Source of the DNA: Sodiomyces alkalinus F11
Taxonomy: Eukaryota; Ascomycota; Sordariomycetes; Glomerellales; Plectosphaerellaceae
Direction of reading: 5' to 3'
DNA length: 64,000 nucleotides
Assembly: GCF_003711515.1 (NCBI RefSeq)
Contig: NW_021167082.1
Location: 3,279,691 to 3,343,690 of the forward strand
Shown here: positions 13,270 to 25,059 of the stretch, in pieces
How positions within the stretch are numbered: the stretch's first letter is position 1
How the letters are laid out: every line of letters begins with the position of its first letter
Position numbers and translations under genes: made by a program
The notes under the pieces: generated by a model
Told to the model about the DNA's origin: nothing
The model's input: only the letters and a program-made list of their open reading frames with translations
The model's database searches: none

Positions 13270-14345
13270 TTCGTGTCTTTATCGGAGTCTTTCCATACTT
13301 ACGACTATTATTCGTATCGCGAGTAACCTTATTAGTTAGCGTTCTAGCCAGTTTAATATCCTTTAAGGTTTTACGCTAGCGTTTAGACTCTATTAACCTA
13401 AGCAGTATAGTTTTCTATAGAAAGGGTAGCCGGAATTAACTTATTAAAGAGTCGCTTAGATAACGCGCCTTCTAAGAATAGGATTTAGGCGGTCGCTCCC
13501 TAAGTAATACCTCTTACGGCCGTTATCTACGTTTTAAACCGTGGTAGAAAGGCGGGAATAACCTCTCGGAACGCTATCGAATCCAATATAAGGCTTACGT
13601 AGTATATTACTATTCGTTTAGGTCCTTATAGGTACGATTAAGATACGCTATAAAGTTATCCGGATCTATAAGGCCTTTTAGCCTATCGCTTTTATAAAAG
13701 GCTAAAACTACGTATTAGGCTTTATTACCTAAGTATATATAAATCATATACCACGCCTTTATATTATTATCGAATAAATCCTTATTAATCTTAAGCTTTT
13801 ACTTTATCGCGTAGACTTAGTTTCTATAATCGCCGCGCTTTTCTAAAAACTTCAGAGGGTTATCAACTACCTTATAAGGGACTAAGGTCGTAATAGTAAG
13901 GACTCCGGCCGCTATTTAGCTAATAAGTATATATATCTACGAGGGTATTAATTTTATAGGAGGAAGGATTATCGGTGCTTACGGTATAGCTAGCATACTA
14001 AGGTTATAAAGCTATAGCGTTAGTAAAATACGGTCTACTATTGCTTATAACGGTCCATTCGTTCGTATAATATAATAAACTATTCGTTTAAGAGACCGAT
14101 CTTAGCGTTTATCGCTTCTTCGGCTTAACGTTTAGTCTTAGCTGTCTGCTAGTTTATCTCTTTAAGGTACTAGCTAATCTGGCCTATCCACTCCATAATC
14201 TAAGCTAAATCGCTTAGTCGCAGAGCGTTAGCGTAGGGATTCTAATCTATCGCTAATATCGCGTATAGATAGTATTTAAAATTTAGATATATAAACGGCT
14301 AGTTATAGGTTAATCGTACTAAGTAAGGCCGAGATATTGGATGAT
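13270..14345 (-). mobile_element. Ty3/gypsy gag remnant
   Basis: A minus-strand frame, interrupted by TAG/TAA, contains FIAYLNRTYKDLNE followed by FREVIPAFLPRFKT and LFLEGALSKRLFNKLIP (about 13690-13420). This matches the Retrotrans_gag pattern in which a YLxxTYxDPN block is followed by FxxFLPxFE and ALSxxLxxxL. It lies directly upstream (in element sense) of LINE copy A, with a gypsy integrase beyond that LINE. One gypsy element split by the LINE, with loss of protease and RT, is the simplest reading but is not proven. Confidence 0.65.
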
Positions 14346-15399
14346 CTAGAATTAAAGAAGAAGAAAAATAAAAAGAAGAAAAGTCTATAGCGCTACGTGA
14401 ATTATATCGTGGCGAGGCTAGAGCGATATAGGGCTAGTAAGTAAGCACATAGTCAGGAAGATCCGGCGTATAGCCGGATACTCTTAATAGGGGCTCACCC
14501 GTAGTATATAGTAGCTTTAATAACAATAGTAACCCTAAACCCCGGAATATTAAATGTCTAATAAGTGTCTATTTATATAACACGGTTAGCTATTAGCGAT
14601 TACCTTATAATTATTATATTATACCGCTATTATTATGTATAAAAGAATAAATAAATTTATATATTAGTTAAGAGAAAACTATACTAAGTTAGCTAAGGAA
14701 TTATTAGGAGAGAAGCGTCTAATAGTATAACCTATATCTAATAGAAATTAAGAGCTTATAGGAGGGAAGAAGGGGGGAAGATCTATAAGGAAAAGCAGAC
14801 CCTTTTATAAACAGGAACTAAGAGAATACACTACCTTAAAGGAGGCCTATAGTATAATAAAGGTAGGTATATAGCCCTAAGTTTAGAGCCTTATACCTCC
14901 TGGAGAATAATTCCTTTATAGCGAGACCTCCGCTAAGGAGGGCCGGACGCGAGCAAGGAGCTTATAGAGAGGTCACGTGTACTACCCTTATAGCTATCAT
15001 AACATTATAATAATATAAGAGCCGCGAGCGAATAAGTGTTATAATAGCGATAGTAAGTATAAATACTAATATCGCCCCGTATTACTAAGAAAGATAAGGC
15101 TAACGGGTTATAAGGTCCGCCTTATACTAGCTCCAGTAATATTGCCGCTATATATAGTGATATAATTTAGGGGTAAGGCTAAGGGTAAAGTAAGAACGGG
15201 GTAAGGGGATTCCGAAAACGCGTAGTAAAGCGCGAGCCCCTTATAACCCCCACGCGAAGGAGGGGGGGAATATTATAGGCTAACCCTATTAGATAGGGTC
15301 CTGGCCTTACTAAGCCGGGATACCGTATAGACCTCTTACCGACTTGGTAGCTAACCTATAGCTACCCGTAGTAAGATAGACTTTTCACCTTTTCCTTCT
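14346..15399. other. Unassigned RIP-altered sequence
   Basis: No gene recognised. There is an A/T-rich stretch at 14560-14690 with a TATA-like run (near 14636-14660) and a polypurine stretch at 14760-14800. These could be LTR or 5' leader sequence of the gypsy gag to the left, but no second copy was found in the window to define LTR ends. Confidence 0.4.
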
Positions 15400-15720
15400 C
15401 TTTTCCTTAGTTCTAGATACTATAATTATTCGGCCTTACTTATTAGCTTAGACTCGTGACTACCCGTTTACACTTTTCGGTGTAATAGAGAGACCGCTCT
15501 TAACTAGGGGGGATTTATATAATATACTAGAATACGATACTAAAGCCGGGGCGATAACTAAGTAGTTCCTAGAACGGAAAAGGCTTAACGACTTCGGCCT
15601 TACTCTTAAAGTCATAAAAGCCTATAAGAACGCGGGGGTGCTATAGGAGGGTAAAAGCAATATAACGGTCTAAGTTATTATTAAATAAGGGCCGTATAAG
15701 CCGGGACCCTAGCAGTATTA
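15400..15720 (+). mobile_element. LINE ORF2 C-terminal fragment
   Basis: The + strand frame at about 15490-15700 reads YNILEYDTKAGAITK, then FLERKRLNDFGLTLKVIKAY and a GKSNITV block. The same order occurs on the minus strand at about 26000-25780 within LINE-2, and a shorter relative ends the LINE at 1-3640. In fungal Tad-like LINEs this AKWFLETGR-type stretch lies after the zinc motif at the end of ORF2. The upstream and downstream parts of this copy are not clear. Confidence 0.6.
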
Positions 15721-15933
15721 CGGCGGTACTAGTGCTATTACTCCTCCTTTTGGTTATTTTTACCCCGCTTAGAGGTACTAACTCTGCTATTAGTGTACTT
15801 AAAACCCTAAGAAAGTTAGCGGGTTCTGTTATTTTAGAGAGGCCGTAAAGAGACCTTAAAAAGGCTACTTATAAAATAATCTAATAGGATACCTATTATA
15901 CTCCTTATACGTAGAGGCCGATATAATAGATTC

Positions 15934-16360
15934 TGTTGATATTAATATTAGTACTAATAATATCCTTAATATCTTTCGAGTATATCCTTCGTACTCGAAT
16001 AAAGGATATCTTCCCCGTAAGCCTAGACCGTGCTTTTCGAGTCAGTCAAACAAAGGATCTAGTTCGAGTCAGAAAGAGAATTACGATATTACTACAATAT
16101 CGATCCGTATTACGATACTATTACGATATCGATCCTTTTATAAAAAATAAAGGATATTAACCCGTTCCCTCGGTTCGGGTCTTTCCTTTCTTTATTCTTT
16201 ATTCTTTATCCTTTATCTTAATCACTTTTTCGATCCGAAGAAAATATATACTACGCGCGCAGAGATCCTACCTTATAATCCTATTATTACCTTCTTATTT
16301 TTCCACTGCTTTTCGTGACTTTTATCCGTTCCGCTTATCCGATATCATCAAAGATCTTCA
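15934..16360 (+). repeat. LTR-2 family long terminal repeat
   Basis: A 427-bp block starting TGTTGATATTAATATT and ending GATCTTCA. It is repeated in inverse orientation at 33118-33543 (426 bp), and its first ~230 bp again at 24413-24625. TG...CA ends fit an LTR. No target duplication is visible around this copy, so it may be one end of a larger element; a copia gag lies about 0.8 kb downstream, but ownership is uncertain. Confidence 0.75.
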
Positions 16361-16600
16361 GAAGGTTATGAGCCCGGAAAGGCTCGACTGAAGTCTCGAA
16401 ACAATGCATTCCTCCATTGCCTACGGTCGCAAGCCAAAAAGAGAATCCCCCGATTCCAAATAATAGTCCCTATGCCTACCCGATATTCCACTCCATATAC
16501 TACTAACACTATCAAACCTCCATACCTATATACCTATAATCACAATCCTACGGTTCGATCGGCCGGTCGGCATAGTTGTACACTTATAAATCTATAGAAT
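16361..16600. other. Short patch spared from RIP
   Basis: Unlike its surroundings, this stretch keeps many CpA dinucleotides (for example around 16400-16440 and 16490-16560). No protein-coding frame or RNA gene recognised. It may be unique host DNA trapped between insertions, or repeat sequence too short or too diverged to be recognised by RIP. Confidence 0.55.
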
Positions 16601-17179
16601 CTATAGAAAAATCATAAAAGCCTACGATTACGTGAATTAAACGGGTATACTATTCTTTACGTACGGATACTATAACCACTATACTATAAGGCCTATCCTA
16701 GTTATTAATACTAGGATATCTTTTACTCCTTATAAGTCTTTAGTTCTTCTACCTTAGATTTTTATACCTGTGTGTTTTCCGACCGTGGAATCCTATATAA
16801 ATATCGTGTTTTCTACGCAACCGTGAATCCCCTTACTCCGCGAAGACCTACTTTAGGATCCTCGAGAATAAAGGAATTTAACCGGCCCTACTTTAGATTC
16901 GCCGGAGTAAAGGAATACTGTCTTTAGAAATAAAGGAATTCTGTTATCCGTATATACGGGTATCGTTTTCTTTATCTACGAAGCTATTTTTCCTCTTTTA
17001 GAATAAAGAATTATATACCGGTTGTGCTTTAGACCCGCACGAATAAAGGTATTACTATAATAACCACGTCTATACTTAGAATAAAGAAAATACTAAAGAA
17101 AAGGACTGTTTTCCTTATTTATATTATAACTTCGTTAGTTCTTATCTAAAATAAATATAATAAATACCGTTTAGGAGCT

Positions 17180-18300
17180 CCTAAGATACCCGCGTAGGCT
17201 AAACTTAAGGAAATTAACGTGAAGAAGCTAAAGGGTAGTAAGGACTACTAAACCTGGACGATAGCTATATATACTTACTTTATATAAAAGGGAAAGCTTC
17301 TAAAAGAGCTTATACAACCCTTATCTAAAAATACCTCTAATAAGGTAAAAGAAGAAGATTTAAAGACTACTAGAGATCTACTCTCTAGTATATAAAATAG
17401 GCCCCTAACGTAGGTTTAGGACCTTAATTTTCCTTTAGAAATCTCGGAAACGCTAAATTCCCTCTATAAGAAAAAGGGGTTTTAAGCAGACTATAACGTC
17501 CTTACGTTATCTTTTAACGTAGATATCTTAGAATTCTCTACGCTCGAGGACTTTCTATATAAAGTCTAAGAAAGACTGATTATCCTTCGAGAAAGGATAT
17601 TATTCTACCTGATAAGGTGGTTTTTACCTGGACTCTAAACCGCCTCGATAAGCGTTACAACGCAGTTACCTCGTAGATCACGTAAGCTCTTCGGTATAAT
17701 ATCGATAGCTGTATATTCGATAAAATCGTTATAGAACTAATAGATATATTAAGGAAAATCGACTCTTCTACCTCGAAGGCCCTGCTTATAAAAGCATAGA
17801 AAAGTCAAAAAATCAGAAAAAACAGTCGAATGGAGGCTAGTAGTAGAAAACCCTCTTCTATATAACTGTAAAAGGTCTGGATACCTACCGACGAACTGTT
17901 TCTTTTTACACCCTGAAATTGGCCCCGTAGGATAGGTAGTTAAGGGAAACTCCTTAGGCACGAGGAAAATTACCTAAAATCGGGTAAATAAAAATAAAAA
18001 GCCTCCGAAGAATAAGATAGCACCGTCGAAGCTATCGTTACGAGAGACTAAAATACTTAATTTCTTCCGTTAGTCCGAGTAATAGAAGCTCTAAGGGAAA
18101 ATAAGTAATAATAAAATTATTAATTTGGTTTCTGCTTTACCACCCACGGCGGAGCCTTTTTCCGAAGCTAATACCGATAACGAAGCCGAAGATTAGTAGC
18201 ACGAAGAAGAAGAATCAGAAGAATAAAAAGAAAAAGAATATTAGCAAGAAGAAGAAGAAGACTCGGATAATAAGGTTCTTTTCTAAGACGTTCCTATTAT
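17180..18300 (+). mobile_element. Ty1/copia gag remnant with zinc knuckle
   Basis: The + strand frame from about 17220 reads LKGSKDY, a stop, then TWTIAIYTYF and KGKLLKELIQ, matching copia-type gag proteins whose N terminus carries an L-x-G-x-NYxxW pattern. Near 17865-17920 it reads YNCKRSGYLPTNCFFLHPEI, which corresponds to a CxxCxxxGHxxxxC zinc knuckle with one Cys and the His replaced by Tyr, changes expected from RIP. An acidic Glu-rich tail follows (18180-18270). Protease, integrase and RT of this copy were not found downstream. The A/T-rich run at 16600-17170 may be its leader or LTR. Confidence 0.65.
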
Positions 18301-19594
18301 GCCTAAGCCTTCACGTCTCCCGGACCCCCATGCCGAAGACCTAATAGATATTAAATAGGAATTTATCCTTTAAAATAAACCCTAAAATAATAAAAGCCTT
18401 AAAGCTATATCGTATACTCCTCCACGATAAATTAAATGAAGGGTAGGTCCTTCTCTTCTAACTGTAGGAGTTCTGTAAACTATCCCTCTAACTACTCTAG
18501 TACTATGTTATTAATAGCATTAAAGAAGCCGTTAATCTAATCGTCCTTAGTATTATAGGATTAAACTTCGTATATCTTAGCATCACGGTATAGCTTAATA
18601 AAGTATTCTAGCTAGCGCCTATAGGGTATACGCCTAATATTCTAAAGGTATTAGTCTTAGTGTCTCTTAATTAGCAATTTCTAGGTGGCGTTTATCGGCT
18701 TAAGGTATATCCTAAGGGCCTTTAATATATCCCTTGCTTCCTTATAGCCGGCCGGCGTACTCATCCTTTAAAGCAAGGCTAACCGTCTTCGCGATATAGT
18801 TCTAGAGTACTTAGATCCCCCTCTTATTAGCCTTATACCGATCCTCTTCCACTTACTAGATCTTACACTATATGTCCTAGTTACCTCTTTCTTTAATGGA
18901 GGCTAGAGGCATTAGTGGATCTATTCGAATATAGCGCTTAGGCCGTTTAGCTTTGTTAAGGTTAGGATTAATATAGTCGGCGATATCGTAGGAGTACGCG
19001 ATAGTTATCACGGCCTTAATCCAAGGCCTCTAGTCCTTTAGAGTAGGAAGTATTATAAGGCCTATAATAGGCACTACTACTATAAAAGCTATTATTATAC
19101 CAATAAGAAGTAGTGGAATATAATAAACGAAAAGGTTAATTAACTATACTAAACGCTTAAAAACGATAGTACGATTAAAACAATAAAGCGATTAAATAAA
19201 ACTAAAGCAGGCGGACATTACTAATAATACTAAACTACCCGCTATAGACTTAAGGCTAATTACCTAAAAGCTATAGAATTAATCGGAATAGCTTTATTTA
19301 TTAAAACGCCAGGCTTATAACTATTCAAATATAAATGAGGTGGGCAGAATTCTATATATATTTATCTAAGTGAAGTTTATAATACTTTATAGGGATATCT
19401 AACTATAGGGGAAAAGCAGGGGAAATAAGGGTGGATATACACCTCTGCCGGGGTCAGAAACGTTAGCTCGAGACTTTGTCCCACATCCCGGCCGTTCATT
19501 GGATTAAGGTGCCGATCCGTACTTTCTGTCCTATTTTATATATAAAGGTATAAACGTAAATATCGCCACCGGGCTAATATTAATATAATTAATA
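18301..19594. other. Unassigned decayed sequence with a partly spared segment
   Basis: No frame recognised. Most is TpA-rich, but 19440-19545 keeps CpA and TpG, so RIP intensity drops for about 100 bp. A (TAAT)-rich run at 19575-19605 belongs to the tail of the LINE-2 copy to the right. Confidence 0.45.
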
Positions 19595-20234
19595 TAATTA
19601 TTATTCTTATTCTTACTCCGCTATCCTATCTAATCTATAAGAGCCTATTCAGACTATACGGTCCTTCTCGGGTAGCTATAAAGGGGAAAAACCCGGGGCC
19701 CCGGGGGAAAAACCTCTATACTTATCCTTAGTTAGAGTAATGCCTCGGCGGGGCCGACGCGGCCCCGGTTTACCCCGTCTACGTATCTAGATTACACCTC
19801 TAGGCTAATAGCTAATTGGAAGGGTAGCAGGCTATAGTTCGGGTTAGCCTAAGCCGGTTATTAATGATAGGGCGGGGGCTAAAAGGGTGCCGCGGGGTCT
19901 CCGCTGTATAGCGGCCGCGGTATACTAGTATCGGCCTCCCTACGTCCCCGGGGTCGCGCCTATTATTCCTTCTATTTAATTAATAAAGAAAAGGGTAAGG
20001 CAGGCGTTCCTGCCTCCCTTAGGGGGGAGGGGGGGGGGGGTGCCTTCTATATCCGGCGGTAGGTAGGAAGGGTAAGGCTCCGCCTATACCCGAAAAAATA
20101 GTAGATAGATAATAGAATTCGAGGTCCTTTTCCTTTTCCTCTTTTCCTTCTTATAACGCTGTAGAGCACGTTATGGGTATCCCCCGTTATATTCCCGCTT
20201 ACGGCCTCGAAGGCTTACCGTCGCGGCGTTATAC
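19595..20234 (-). mobile_element. LINE-2 3' end (3' UTR with ATT/AAT tail)
   Basis: About 640 bp matching 25060-25695 through blocks such as CCGCTATCCTATCTAATC near 19618 and AAGGCAGGCGTTCCTGCC near 19998. In the minus orientation it ends CGGAGTAAGAAT followed by A/T-rich simple repeat, the form of a LINE 3' terminus. The companion copy at 25060 continues into an ORF2 C-terminus, which identifies this block as the 3' UTR of that LINE. Contains a G-run near 20022-20040. Confidence 0.7.
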
Positions 20235-20519
20235 TAACTAGTAATATCTTCTAGTTTAGCTTAGCGGAGGCGGGTGATCCTCGCGGGTTAGACGCGATAG
20301 CGGCTAGGAGGCGTTAAAGGGAGAGGAATCTATAATACTAGCTCCGATATTACTATTATTAACCGTTTACTTCCTCGTGCGTATAGGGTTATAAGTCCTT
20401 CTAGCGTTAAAGAACGCGTTTTGGGTATTATCGTTCTATACCTTTTTAGTCGTGTAAAGGCTTATAATAGTTTTTATAATAGATAGGCGTATAGGTAATA
20501 GGCGCGCGGCTGATAGGCA
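20235..20519. other. Unassigned sequence between LINE-2 and copia-1
   Basis: No frame or repeat partner recognised. May include the truncated downstream part of copia-1. Confidence 0.35.
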
Positions 20520-23500
20520 CCCCTTAGGGGTATCTATAGCTATCCGTTAGTGGTTATCGTGTTCTTCCACCTTAACGTCCCTAACTACCGCTAACGCTAT
20601 AGGGAACGCGCACGTAGGATCTTCTGGGGATATTAACGGCGTAGGAAATAGTTTAAACCTCGTAGTGGTAAACCGTAGAGTATCCGTAGTAATAACGGTA
20701 GCCTCTCCCGTAGCTATAGCGGTATTATCGCTTTTACCCGTAGTAATAGCGGTGGCGTCGCCTTTACCTGTAATAATCATAGTAATATAGTCTTCTCCTA
20801 TAGTAATAGTAGTGTCCGTAGTAATAGCGACGGCCTCGCCTTTATCCGTAGTAATAGCGACGGCCTCGCCTTTATCCGTAGTAATAGCGACGGCCTCGCC
20901 TTTATCCGTAGTAATAGCGGTGGTATTAGAGTCTTCCGACTCGAGATCTAATACGTCTACGGCTATACCCCTTAATAATAGCCTATTCGCTGTTATAATA
21001 TTATTAGATTAGGTAATATAGATAGATTATAAGCGTTCCCCGATTTCCTTAGCGGAAGCTATACCTTATAGCGTTTTAATCCTACCATTAAAGGTCTTAT
21101 CTTCGTTAAAGATTACGTCTTCTATAGTAATAATATCTATTAGGTATAGTAGCTATACGCGGAAGCTATTCGAGGAATAGTATCTAATATAATATCCGAT
21201 CTATACCTTCGGTTCTAGCCTTTATAGGCGGTTCTTTTTAGCTTAGGTATCACGCGTTTTTATAAAGACTTTATAGCCGTATACTCGTAAACACGTAAGG
21301 TTTGGTTAACGGCCGCATAGGCCTTTATATAGCGTCTTTTAATCGTTAATATAGTATAGCGTTCTATTATATAGATATATAGTAGTCTTAAAGATCTTAG
21401 GCTAGATAGATATAGGCAGGTTAGCCCTAATCGTTATAGCCCTAGCCCTCCTTTTAACGATACCTTTAATATATTCTATAACGCTATTTTAATCCTATAA
21501 ATATAGTACCGACGGCTAACCTTCTACCCCCTTAGCAGCGAGGAAAGCAACGACTTCTAGGGGCTAAAATATCTTAGAATCGGCCTATAGGATATATAGC
21601 TTAACGTCGAATTAAGTCTTAATCGGGGTAAAGACGTCTCTTAACGTATAAAGAATAGAGCTTTAGTCTCTCTTTTATAGGTAGTAATCCCACGTATAAC
21701 CTATATACACGTCGGTAATGAATATAATAGACTTATATAGGCCGCCCGCTAATGACTCCGCCTCTTTAAGATTATAAAGATTAATAGCTAGGGCCTCTCC
21801 GGGCTTTAACGGTAAAGGGATAGTATCCGCTAGATCTACGTAGGTATTTACGATTACTTATATGCGTTATAGTCGGCGGTACGCGGTCCTTTTATTCTTA
21901 CCCCCTAAGTAGCGTTATCGATCCTTATAAGGGTATCGGTGCCGTAGTAGCCGAGGCGTTTATATTACCGCCACGCTATAGTCGTCTACGGTTACCGCGG
22001 TTATCGCGATCTTCTATACAGGTTATCGTGGGGGTGCTAAGCCGAAACCGTAAACGCGGTGGCTACTATGGCTTCCGCGCGCTTAAGTATATACTAGCCG
22101 TGGATATCTAGTAGCTTATAGATAGACCGGTTATCGGTAGAGCTAATAATAGTGTTATTTACGCTATCCTAGTAGTAGCCTTATAGGCGTAGCTATTATT
22201 CCGAGACGATATTAGTGACGAACCCTTTATAGTATATAACGTTATAGAGGCGTAGTAGCCTTTTGATACCTGATAGGGATTATATATATAGCTTAACGTC
22301 TCCGTATCCGAGGATAGAAGCCTTATAAGTACCCACCTAAAGGGATCAAGATAAAGTATTAGTGGGTGGTCTAATAGCCGTATAACGGCCTAAATTATTA
22401 AAGACGTGGATTAACGATCCTATGTCTAGGATCGCGTAGTATAGTAGTGTTTTAGCTTAGTTAATAGATAAGGATACTCCTTATTCTTATAATCTTAATA
22501 GTATTATTATACGAGGGCGCGCTACCCCCCCTTCTTAGGTTAGGTAGACGCTTAGCCGTATACTCGCGGTTACGGAAAGGTCTTTTAGAACTATACTTAC
22601 GGGTGTAGTAGTTATAATAAGCATAGTATTATAGAGTTAATCTTGTTAGACTTCCTCTATCTTATTAGCGGTGATAGCCCCTAAGGCTTCCCGCCTCTTC
22701 TATATCGCGGTATCTACGTAGCTTTTAAAACTATAGTTATATATCTTCTTTTCTATAACCTTCGTAATATCTTCGCGGCTATACTAGATATAAGGGTGTA
22801 TATCCGGCCTTACGTACTAATAGGCGGCGGTAGTATAGGTATTCTTATATATCTTATAAGGCCTCCTTATTACGGGAGGGATAGTCTTTACAGACGTATT
22901 ACTATAAGGACGCTTCTTATTATCTTTATTATGAGTAGTATCTTTAGTATCGGGGAGGTTCCCGAGGGTATTGAAGGTGCCTCTCCCGACTCTGAGTTTT
23001 ATAGCAGAGGATTATAGGCTTTTTATATTACTAAGAACCGCCTGTAAAGCCTTTACAAAGTTATTAATCGTTACCTTATTTTCCGTAATCTTATCGTGGT
23101 TATTAAGTAGGTAGTTATTACTCTATTCCTGTATAATAGGTCTAATAGCTTTTAACGCGTCTTCGGCCTAATAGTCCGCGCTTAATAGCTCTAAAACGTC
23201 TATATATTTCTAGTGTATTATTGCTATTTTCTAGCTTATAACCCACCTGTCTATATCCTTAGGTATAGCCTTTATCGGCGTAGTATATCGTCGATATAGG
23301 ACTAGGGCTTCCTTATAGAGGTCTATAGGGGTTAGTCCTGCGTACGCGTGGAGGAGAGTAATCCAGGCTTATAGGCTATCTATGGTATTATCCTATAGCT
23401 AGGTATGGCGATTACATAATATAATATATACGGTCCCTTCGATATAGAAGCGTACCTTATTAAACTCCTTTTACTACACGTCGTAATCTGCCTTTTCCTT

Positions 23501-24147
23501 ACGGTATACGCGGCAATCTTATAGGTATCGTATACGCCCCTTTTCGGAGAGATTATTAATAGATATAGGCGTCTTTATTATTAGTTGTTTCGTTACGGCT
23601 ATAGCCTTCCGGCGGGCGGCCGTCTTCTTCTTACTAGCGGCCGTGGTATCGGCTATAGTAGCGGCGTCCGTGGCGTCCGTGGCCTTCTTGCCTGTTAGCG
23701 TAATAGTAGAAAACGGGGTAACTATAGCCTCCTCCGTTATATTAGAGTTAATAAGGGCTTTATATTTAGGGTTATTAGGTAGTATCGGCTTAAGAAGCAC
23801 GTAGGCGTTAGCCTCCTTATCGCTTAGCTTTAGATTAAGATAGTTATCCTAGTAGGAGGCAGATTTACCGTGTAGAGTATACTCCTATATTACCTAATCC
23901 CTTTAGTTAATAAGGGTAGTAGCGGCCGTCTTGTATTCGGTGTTAGATACGTTTAAAGATATATTTACTTATTAGTTAATTAATTAATTAATAGGTAGGT
24001 TAGTAGATTAATTAATCGCTTAATTACTCTAATTAGATTAATAGTAGTTATTTAAGAGTGCTTATATAAACGTGATTACTTTTATAGTGGAATAGGGGTA
24101 GCCTTTTTAATATCTATCGTTTAGGCGTTATAAACCGGGCTTATAAC
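20520..24147 (-). mobile_element. Ty1/copia copy (copia-1 family), 5' half, RIP-decayed
   Basis: Internal region read right to left from the LTR at 24148-24411. Gag spans about 24000-22300: the minus frame at 23519-23800 has an AASKKKTAARRK stretch, also present in the + strand copy at 51790-51835. Protease and pre-integrase parts follow. The integrase core start is seen at about 21790-21660 (AINLYNLKEAESLAGGLYK, then IIFITDVYIGYTWDYYL), matching the copia integrase pattern in which the first catalytic Asp is followed by YxLxITDxxSRxTWxY. The Gln/Lys-rich linker carries the minisatellite at 20684-20935. The RT half is missing; the element is truncated near 20520. Confidence 0.75.
20684..20935. 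repeat. 30-bp minisatellite in copia-1 linker
   Basis: Three identical 30-bp units (period starting at about 20815, running to about 20905) plus a partial fourth and diverged relatives upstream from 20684. On the coding (minus) strand each unit encodes a ten-residue repeat of the type ITTDKGEAVA. The open frames seen here on both strands are by-products of this repeat. Confidence 0.85.
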
Positions 24148-24411
24148 TATCGTATATTAAATAGCACTTATATAATTAACTTAGTAAAGCAGAAATCTTA
24201 TGTATATATATTCATTAAGTTACACCTATATAAGTCTTTTCTGCCCTTGATTTAGGTAGTGAAGACTCTATTATAGGTATTATGTTATTTGGATCTTATC
24301 CGGTCTTTTCCGGCATCCGCCCCTATTATATCCTAATACCCGAGGTCCGAAGCCCTTAGTCAGGCATAGATCCCCTATAGAACATGTCGTGGTCTATATA
24401 CCTATACGATA
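24148..24411 (-). repeat. copia-1 LTR (5' LTR of the minus-strand copy)
   Basis: 264 bp matching the LTRs at 39644-39918, 42179-42419 and 50985-51259. Ends are TATCGTATAGG and TACGATA, RIP forms of the TGTCG...CGACA ends seen in the least damaged copy at 50985. It is followed in element sense by the same leader (TTATAAGCCCGGTTTATAA) that follows the LTR at 51259. Confidence 0.85.
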
Positions 24412-24412
24412 G

Positions 24413-24625
24413 TTAATATCCTTTATTCTTATAAAAGGATCGATATCGTAATAGTATTATAATAAAGATCGATATCGTAGTAATATCGTTATCCTTTATA
24501 TCCTTTATCTACCTCGTATTAGATAAACTAACTTGAAAGAGAATAGTCTAGGCTTAGGGCAAGATATCCTTTATTCGAGTATAAAGGATATACTTAAAGG
24601 ATATCAAGGATATTATTAGTAATAA
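24413..24625 (-). repeat. LTR-2 fragment
   Basis: Matches the first ~230 bp of LTR-2 (15934-16163, inverted), including GATATCGATC blocks and the AATAAAGGATATTAAC end. It abuts the copia-1 LTR with only about a base between them, so copia-1 appears to have inserted into this LTR-2 copy and removed or separated the rest. Confidence 0.7.
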
Positions 24626-24669
24626 TAATAATATTTATAATAACCGTCTAGATACGGCTTTAGAGTGGT

Positions 24670-24997
24670 TCTGATACCCGGTTATATAACCCCCTTTTTT
24701 AAGGCTACGGGATCTACCTCCTATATATATATTAAGGATAGGCTTAGGAAACCCCTTTTAAGGGACTATTATTTAATTATTATCCTCTTTTCTAATTACT
24801 TATTCTACATTTAAGGTATCTTTCTCGTTTAACTTACGTTACCCTAATTAGAATAATAACTACCGATTTACTTTGTCGCTAAAGGTTATAGTATTATTAG
24901 TTATATTTTAGTTATATATCGTGGTTTTACTAGACTAACCTCTTTACCTAATCTTTATTTTAACGGTTTAGTACTACTACGTCTTTATCTAGTTATA
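24670..24997 (+). repeat. LTR-3 family long terminal repeat
   Basis: About 328 bp matching 57282-57613 in inverse orientation, with shared blocks such as GGTTATATAACCCCC, GGATCTACCTCCTATATAT and TTATATTTTAGTTATATATC. The 57282 copy has TGT...ACA ends. No associated internal region was identified. Confidence 0.7.
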
Positions 24998-25059
24998 ATA
25001 TAGTACTTAGAGGCGGATTTATTCGGCGTCCTTAATATATTCTAGCCCTAATAAAAGTA

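Noticed and set aside
15936..16160. Plus-strand 74-codon gene
   Set aside because: Lies inside LTR-2 and is broken in the other copies of the repeat.
20815..20918. Possible CRISPR array (30-bp direct repeats)
   Set aside because: Units are strictly tandem with no spacers, and the window is fungal.
20547..21012. Open frames on both strands with repetitive protein sequence
   Set aside because: Products of the 30-bp minisatellite inside a copia internal region.
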